This document shows, piece by piece, positions 6,656 through 8,646 of a DNA stretch of 8,646 bases. The stretch lies in the NCBI GenBank assembly GCA_013331515.1, contig DUGG01000028.1, forward strand, positions 1 through 8,646. Reading direction: 5' to 3'. The notes under the pieces were generated by a model. It saw nothing but the letters and a program-made list of their open reading frames with translations. It did not search any database and was not told where the DNA came from. The stretch's first letter is position 1. Every line of letters begins with the position of its first letter. The translations under genes were made by a program, and so were the position numbers. Source of the DNA: Candidatus Woesearchaeota archaeon (GTDB lineage Archaea > Nanobdellota > Nanobdellia > Woesearchaeales > UBA10216).

Positions 6656-6681
6656 TATGCGAGCATGGAACGCAAGCAGCT
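6656..6681 (+). other. tRNA-Ser intron 2 (26 nt, canonical position 37/38)
   Basis: The anticodon stem forms the outer helix. CUA (6680-6682) is the 3' bulge. Exon CUG (6650-6652) pairs with intron CAG (6677-6679), and UGCG (6658-6661) pairs with CGCA (6671-6674) as the inner helix. The 5' bulge is larger than 3 nt, so the BHB is imperfect. The exact junction follows from the need for a 7-nt anticodon loop. Confidence 0.75.
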
Positions 6682-6713
6682 AGCTTGTTCCCGTAAGGGT
6701 GTCTGGGTTCAAA

Positions 6714-6768
6714 CAGCCCTTTTTTGCTCGGCGAAAAAGCGCTGGCGGAAAACGCCACGGCTTGAAAG
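6714..6768 (+). other. tRNA-Ser intron 3 (55 nt, T-loop position 59/60)
   Basis: A textbook 3-4-3 BHB. The T-stem is the outer helix, with 3' bulge AG|U (6767-6769). The central helix is UUCA (6708-6711)/UGAA (6763-6766), the 5' bulge is AA|C (6712-6714), and the inner helix is AGCC (6715-6718)/GGCU (6759-6762). Inside is a second hairpin, UGGCG-GAAAA-CGCCA (6743-6757). It also contains a run of six T (6720-6725). Confidence 0.88.
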
Positions 6769-6769
6769 T

Positions 6770-6790
6770 CCCAGTCCCGGCGTTTTTTTA
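6770..6790 (+). repeat. Direct repeat, copy 1 (tRNA-Ser 3' exon plus terminator): likely attachment site
   Basis: CCCAGTCCCGGCG followed by seven T and an A: tRNA nucleotides 61-73 plus terminator. The same sequence recurs at 7805-7827 with a single base change (G71 to A) and two extra T. Duplicated tRNA 3' ends are the usual footprint of tyrosine-recombinase integration in archaea. Confidence 0.75.
6783..6789 (+). terminator. Poly-T terminator of tRNA-Ser
   Basis: Seven T residues directly follow the discriminator base G73, the standard archaeal tRNA terminator. Confidence 0.75.
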
Positions 6791-6837
6791 TTTAACATAT
6801 GTTTATTTTATTTAACATGTAGAAAGATTTATTAACA
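6787..6837 (+). promoter_or_regulatory. Promoter and triple-repeat candidate operator of the MNT-HEPN operon
   Basis: TTTATTTAACAT occurs at 6787-6798 and 6807-6818, exactly 20 bp apart. A third, shorter form TTTATTAACA lies at 6828-6837 (21 bp on). The first copy overlaps the palindrome AACATATGTT (6794-6803) and the second holds ACATGT. Spacing of two helical turns suggests binding of a protein to one DNA face, plausibly the wHTH of the first gene. The third copy also serves as TATA box, about 27 nt before ATG 6859. Confidence 0.5.
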
Positions 6838-6858
6838 AGCTTCAATGTGCTCCTGTGC

Positions 6859-7371
6859 ATGCTGAAGGTATTTGACGATTTAAGGCCTTTTTTTGAGGAT
6901 AACTATAGGCGTATTAACGTAAGGGAGTATGCACGTATGGCTAAAATAAGCCCCCCTTCTGCTTCCAAAATGCTTGGCAACTACCACAAAGAAGGCTTGC
7001 TGAATAAGGAAATGGATAGAAACTACATATACCACCTTGCCAACAAAGACAGCAGAATTTTCATTGAATTGTCCAGGGCTTATTGGCTGCAAAGATTTGA
7101 AAAGGCAGGCTTCGTAAGCTATTTAGAGTCTGAATATATGGTTCCGGTTATCATTCTATTCGGCTCCTTTTCAAAAGCGGAGATAAGGCCAGGCTCAGAC
7201 ATTGATGTGGCCATATTCAGCGCTACTGTCAAAAAAGCCAGTGTAAGCAAGTTTGAAAGAACGCTGGGAAGAAAAATACAGTTATTTGCCTTCAAGTCAC
7301 AAGTTGATGTTGAAAACAAGGACTTGTTAAAGAGCATTTTAAGCGGCTTTATGCTTTCAGGAGGCTGGTAG
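6859..7371 (+). CDS. Winged-helix / minimal nucleotidyltransferase (MNT) antitoxin
   Basis: Probable antitoxin of an MNT-HEPN module. In the characterised MntA-HepT pair, the nucleotidyltransferase adds AMP to a tyrosine of the HEPN toxin and silences it. Residues 1-75 form a winged helix-turn-helix (VREYARMAKISPPSASKMLGNYHKEGLL), probably for DNA binding and autoregulation. Residues 95-170 carry the catalytic motif G102-S103-(10 residues)-D114-I-D116 in LFGSFSKAEIRPGSDIDVAIFS, the complete GSx10DxD signature, so activity is expected. The open frame extends to GTG 6847, but ATG 6859 fits the TATA spacing and gives a natural N-terminus, MLKVFDDLRPFF (170 aa). It lies immediately downstream of tRNA-Ser and one base before the HEPN gene. 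The DNA is more A+T-rich than the SRP54 region. Confidence 0.85.
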   Translation: MLKVFDDLRPFFEDNYRRINVREYARMAKISPPSASKMLGNYHKEGLLNKEMDRNYIYHLANKDSRIFIELSRAYWLQRFEKAGFVSYLESEYMVPVIILFGSFSKAEIRPGSDIDVAIFSATVKKASVSKFERTLGRKIQLFAFKSQVDVENKDLLKSILSGFMLSGGW

Positions 7372-7372
7372 C

Positions 7373-7786
7373 GTGGATTGGACTGCTTGCAGGAAAAATA
7401 AAGATCTCGTCAAGGAAGTAAAGCCGGATAAGAACCTCACGGCTTCCCTCATTAAGTCATCCGCTAAGAAGCTTTATTCAGAATCCTTGCTTGAATTAAA
7501 CGATGATACCGCCAGCTCAAAGATTTCCCTTGCTTACGATGCATTGAGAGAGTTGCTGGAAGCGTCAGCTTTATCACGAGGGTTCAAAATATATAATCAT
7601 GAGTGCTATTGTTCCTTTCTCAAAGAGGTTGTTAATGAATCCTCATTGGGCGATGAGTTCAATGAATTCCGAAAAATAAGAAATGCAATAAACTATTATG
7701 GAAAGGATGTTACGGCCGAAGAGGCAAAACTAACCCTCGAGGAGATGAAACTGCTAATCAAAAGGGTCAAAGAACAACTGCTTTAG
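7373..7786 (+). CDS. HEPN-domain toxin partner of MNT
   Basis: A 137-aa all-alpha protein of the HEPN superfamily, whose active members are RNases. The GTG start at 7373 lies 1 nt after the MNT stop and 8 nt after a good Shine-Dalgarno AGGAGG (7359-7364). As a downstream operon gene it uses a ribosome binding site, unlike the leaderless first genes. Helices cover SLIKSSAKKLYSESLLELN, SKISLAYDALRELLEASALSRGF and the C-terminal AEEAKLTLEEMKLLIKRVKEQL. The signature region reads FRKIRNAINYYGKDV: R103-N104 are present, but the His expected five residues after the Arg in RX4-6H is Tyr108, followed by Tyr109. It may therefore be a weak or non-catalytic HEPN, or use tyrosine, and the adjacent tyrosines are candidate AMPylation targets. 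N-terminal residues 1-23 are unusually charged. Confidence 0.85.
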   Translation: MDWTACRKNKDLVKEVKPDKNLTASLIKSSAKKLYSESLLELNDDTASSKISLAYDALRELLEASALSRGFKIYNHECYCSFLKEVVNESSLGDEFNEFRKIRNAINYYGKDVTAEEAKLTLEEMKLLIKRVKEQLL

Positions 7787-7826
7787 CAATGAGCAAGACC
7801 ATTGCCCAGTCCCGACGTTTTTTTTT
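7786..7826 (+). terminator. Hairpin and poly-T terminator of the MNT-HEPN operon
   Basis: GCAATG (7786-7791) pairs with CATTGC (7800-7805) around an 8-nt loop, overlapping the last base of the HEPN stop codon. Nine T (7818-7826) follow 12 nt later. The poly-T belongs to the second copy of the tRNA 3' end repeat. Confidence 0.5.
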
Positions 7827-7827
7827 A
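7805..7827 (+). repeat. Direct repeat, copy 2 (tRNA-Ser 3' end fragment): distal attachment site
   Basis: CCCAGTCCCGACG plus nine T and an A, matching 6770-6790 with one substitution (A7815 for tRNA G71) and a longer T-run. It lacks the rest of a tRNA, so it is a fragment. Together with copy 1 it brackets about 1.03 kb holding exactly the MNT-HEPN operon. Confidence 0.75.
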
Positions 7828-7835
7828 TCGCAAAA

Positions 7836-7876
7836 TTTATATACTATAGTTACTATAGCCACTATAGTGGCCATAG
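7836..7876 (+). promoter_or_regulatory. TATA box and triple ACTATAG operator of the RelBE-like operon
   Basis: TTTATATA (7836-7843) is a TATA box placing transcription start near 7866. ACTATAG occurs three times at exact 9-bp steps (7843, 7852, 7861). The third is the centre of a perfect 14-bp palindrome GCCACTATAGTGGC (7858-7871), and the first sits in the palindrome ACTATAGT (7843-7850). The repeats run from TATA box to start site, where a bound antitoxin would block transcription. Autoregulation is inferred from the family. Confidence 0.65.
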
Positions 7877-7877
7877 A

Positions 7878-8081
7878 ATGACAACAACCATCCAATTGAG
7901 CGATGAAACAAAAACCCTTATCGGGACTTTTGGGACAAAAGAAGACACATATGACGATATAGTCAAAAGACTCTATAATCTTGCTGTGAAGGAACAGCTA
8001 AGGGAATTTCTGCTATCTTCTGAGAACACAATCACCCTTGAAGAGGCAAGAAAGCGGCTTGCAAAAAGATGGCCAAAGTAG
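7878..8081 (+). CDS. RelB/VapB-like antitoxin (ribbon-helix-helix-like N-terminus)
   Basis: A 67-aa antitoxin of a type II toxin-antitoxin pair. Residues 2-36 (TTTIQLSDETKTLIGTFGTKEDTYDDIVKRLYNL) have the strand-helix-helix order of a ribbon-helix-helix DNA-binding domain. The C-terminal half (VKEQLREFLLSSENTITLEEARKRLAKRW) is the likely toxin-binding segment. The sequence matches a type of small antitoxin common in DPANN archaea. Its last 13 nt overlap the toxin start, typical translational coupling. The upstream palindromic ACTATAG array is the likely binding site of the pair. Confidence 0.82.
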   Translation: MTTTIQLSDETKTLIGTFGTKEDTYDDIVKRLYNLAVKEQLREFLLSSENTITLEEARKRLAKRWPK

Positions 8082-8410
8082 AGATTGTTGAATCCCTATA
8101 TCAGGAAATTGAAAAAAGGTTCAAGCAGGAAGCATGGGAAATATTTGACCTTTTGGAGACTCTTGAGCAATCTCCGGAAAAAGGTAAAGCACTGGGAACT
8201 GTCGGCGGGATTGTTATAAAAGAGTTTAAGTACAAATCATTCAGGTTCTATTTTGTAACTGACGGCTTTAAGCTTAAATTCTTCAGCGAAGAAGCACTGA
8301 CAGACATCCTAATTCGCTTTGTGAGGATGTCGGACAAAAAGCATCAGCAGGATACGATAGATGAGATAAGACGAATTTTAAAGATTATCGGACCAAGTGG
8401 ATTTGCATGA
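8069..8410 (+). CDS. RelE-like toxin
   Basis: A 113-aa protein resembling archaeal RelE/ParE-superfamily toxins. RelE members cleave mRNA in the ribosomal A site. Secondary-structure order fits: an N-terminal helical part (VESLYQEIEKRFKQEAWEIFDLLETLEQSPEKGKAL), a beta core (GGIVIKEFKYKSFRFYFVTDGFKLKFF), and a C-terminal helix (QQDTIDEIRRILKIIG). Basic and aromatic residues that could contact RNA are clustered in the core (KEFKYKSFRFYF, IRFVRMSDKKHQQ), but catalytic residues cannot be assigned with certainty. ATG 8069 overlaps the antitoxin by 13 nt in another frame. The stop overlaps the next ATG (ATGA), so the following truncated frame was once co-translated. Confidence 0.82.
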   Translation: MAKVEIVESLYQEIEKRFKQEAWEIFDLLETLEQSPEKGKALGTVGGIVIKEFKYKSFRFYFVTDGFKLKFFSEEALTDILIRFVRMSDKKHQQDTIDEIRRILKIIGPSGFA

Positions 8411-8559
8411 AGCTTAAGATTGAGTTGTTCGAGGAGAAGGATGCCGAGGAGTTAGGCAAAATGATAATCTGTGTTGTCAATCAGCTTGAATGCGTGCATT
8501 CCGCTGATGTTCTCACCAAAGGGTTCGCACACCAGCTTCATTATAGCGACAGAGCTTAA
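8407..8559 (+). pseudogene. Truncated GNAT-type acetyltransferase N-terminus
   Basis: A 50-codon frame beginning at the ATGA overlap with the RelE-like stop. The product MKLKIELFEEKDAEELGKMI followed by ICVVNQLE resembles the first strand and helix of GNAT acetyltransferases (pattern M-x-I-R-x-F-x-x-x-D-A-x-x-L-x-x-M-I). After about residue 28 similarity stops, and the frame ends at TAA 8557 inside a 13-bp inverted repeat. A GNAT domain normally needs about 140-170 aa, so nothing functional remains unless the peptide has another role. Reading frames further right do not restore similarity. The original gene may have been a third partner of the RelBE operon, later cut by the insertion of repeat sequence. 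Confidence 0.5.
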
Positions 8560-8589
8560 TAATTGCATGCCAATAGTAAGCTCTGTCGC
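8546..8589. repeat. Perfect 13-bp inverted repeat with 18-nt spacer, at the break of the GNAT frame
   Basis: GCGACAGAGCTTA (8546-8558) is perfectly complementary to TAAGCTCTGTCGC (8577-8589). The spacer holds a smaller stem, ATTG/CAAT (8562-8565 and 8571-8574). It starts within TATAGCGA, sharing ATAGCGA with the repeat at 1324. The stop codon of the GNAT fragment overlaps the left arm. Confidence 0.75.
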
Positions 8590-8610
8590 ATATAGGAGGG
8601 GAAGATATCG

Positions 8611-8646
8611 ACAACTTTGATTATCCCTGTTCTATAGCAAAGTTGT
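8611..8646. repeat. Inverted repeat (at least 9-bp arms) with 18-nt spacer, at the window edge
   Basis: ACAACTTTG (8611-8619) and CAAAGTTGT (8638-8646) are perfect complements. The right arm reaches the last base of the window, so the true arm may be longer. ATAGCAAA at 8634-8641 is identical to the start of the repeat at 1365. Confidence 0.6.

Larger units (their letters stand above)
6596..6782 (+). tRNA. tRNA-Ser(GGA) with three introns
   Basis: Four exons (6596-6625, 6648-6655, 6682-6713, 6769-6782) join into an 84-nt class II tRNA. The acceptor stem GCCGGGA/TCCCGGC has 7/7 pairs. The D-arm is GCAU/UUGC (3/4 pairs) with G18G19 and A21. The anticodon stem CAAGC/GCUUG has 5/5 pairs around the loop CUGGAAA, with U33, anticodon GGA and A37. 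A variable arm CCC-GUAA-GGG follows, then T-stem CUGGG/CCCAG (5/5) and T-loop UUCAAAU. The discriminator is G73, as usual for serine. Tertiary pairs U8-A14 and A15-U48 are satisfied. C9 is unusual. Introns lie at 29/30, 37/38 and 59/60. A TATA box lies about 29 nt upstream and seven T residues follow directly. It decodes UCC and UCU. No CCA is encoded. The unspliced gene looks like non-coding noise, so standard searches may miss it. Confidence 0.9.

Noticed and set aside
6679..6681. Reading the tRNA with anticodon GCU from the hairpin CAAGC-AGCTA-GCTTG
   Set aside because: That hairpin gives either a 5-nt anticodon loop or a loop with A33, whereas the three-intron solution gives loop CUGGAAA with U33, five stem pairs and the correct 84-nt length.
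6594..6682. Small reading frame from ATG 6594 (about 29 codons)
   Set aside because: It is fully explained by the tRNA gene. The TATA box spacing suits both, but the tRNA structure is decisive.
7843..7867. ACTATAG triplet as a CRISPR-like or satellite array
   Set aside because: Unit length of 9 bp, only three copies and location over a toxin-antitoxin promoter fit an operator instead.

Overview
This window is archaeal. Evidence: an archaeal-type SRP54, an archaeal/eukaryotic-type t6A methylthiotransferase (e-MtaB/CDKAL1 branch), TATA boxes about 25-31 nt upstream of the first ATG of most genes (leaderless or nearly leaderless transcripts), and a tRNA gene interrupted by introns with bulge-helix-bulge (BHB) splice sites. 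Small, loosely packed genes and orphan proteins suggest a DPANN-type lineage, but the phylum cannot be fixed from this sequence.

Layout. 1-1174 (-): e-MtaB, cut by the window edge in its TRAM domain. 1175-1837: divergent promoter, stem-loops and an IS200-like transposase (+) whose HUH motif has lost its first His. 1876-2997 (+): an unrecognised protein of about 373 aa. 3092-4827 (+): two core translation/secretion genes, a small HPF/RaiA-like ribosome-associated protein and SRP54. 4901-6409 (-): a secreted, possibly lipid-anchored, orphan protein convergent with SRP54. 6596-6782 (+): a tRNA-Ser(GGA) gene that ordinary annotation would probably miss, because three introns (29/30, 37/38 and 59/60 in the T-loop) break it into four exons. 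6859-7786 (+): a wHTH-MNT / HEPN toxin-antitoxin pair. 7878-8410 (+): a second, RelBE-like pair, followed by a truncated GNAT reading frame and two stem-loops at the right edge.

Main observation. The last tRNA-Ser exon with its poly-T terminator (6770-6790) is repeated, with one base change, just after the HEPN gene (7805-7827). The MNT-HEPN pair thus sits between a tRNA gene and a copy of that gene's 3' end, the arrangement left by site-specific integration. The shared sequence starts one base after the T-loop intron ends. The region from 6783 rightwards is visibly richer in A+T than the SRP54 region and carries two toxin-antitoxin modules, consistent with a small acquired island anchored on tRNA-Ser. 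No integrase is visible.
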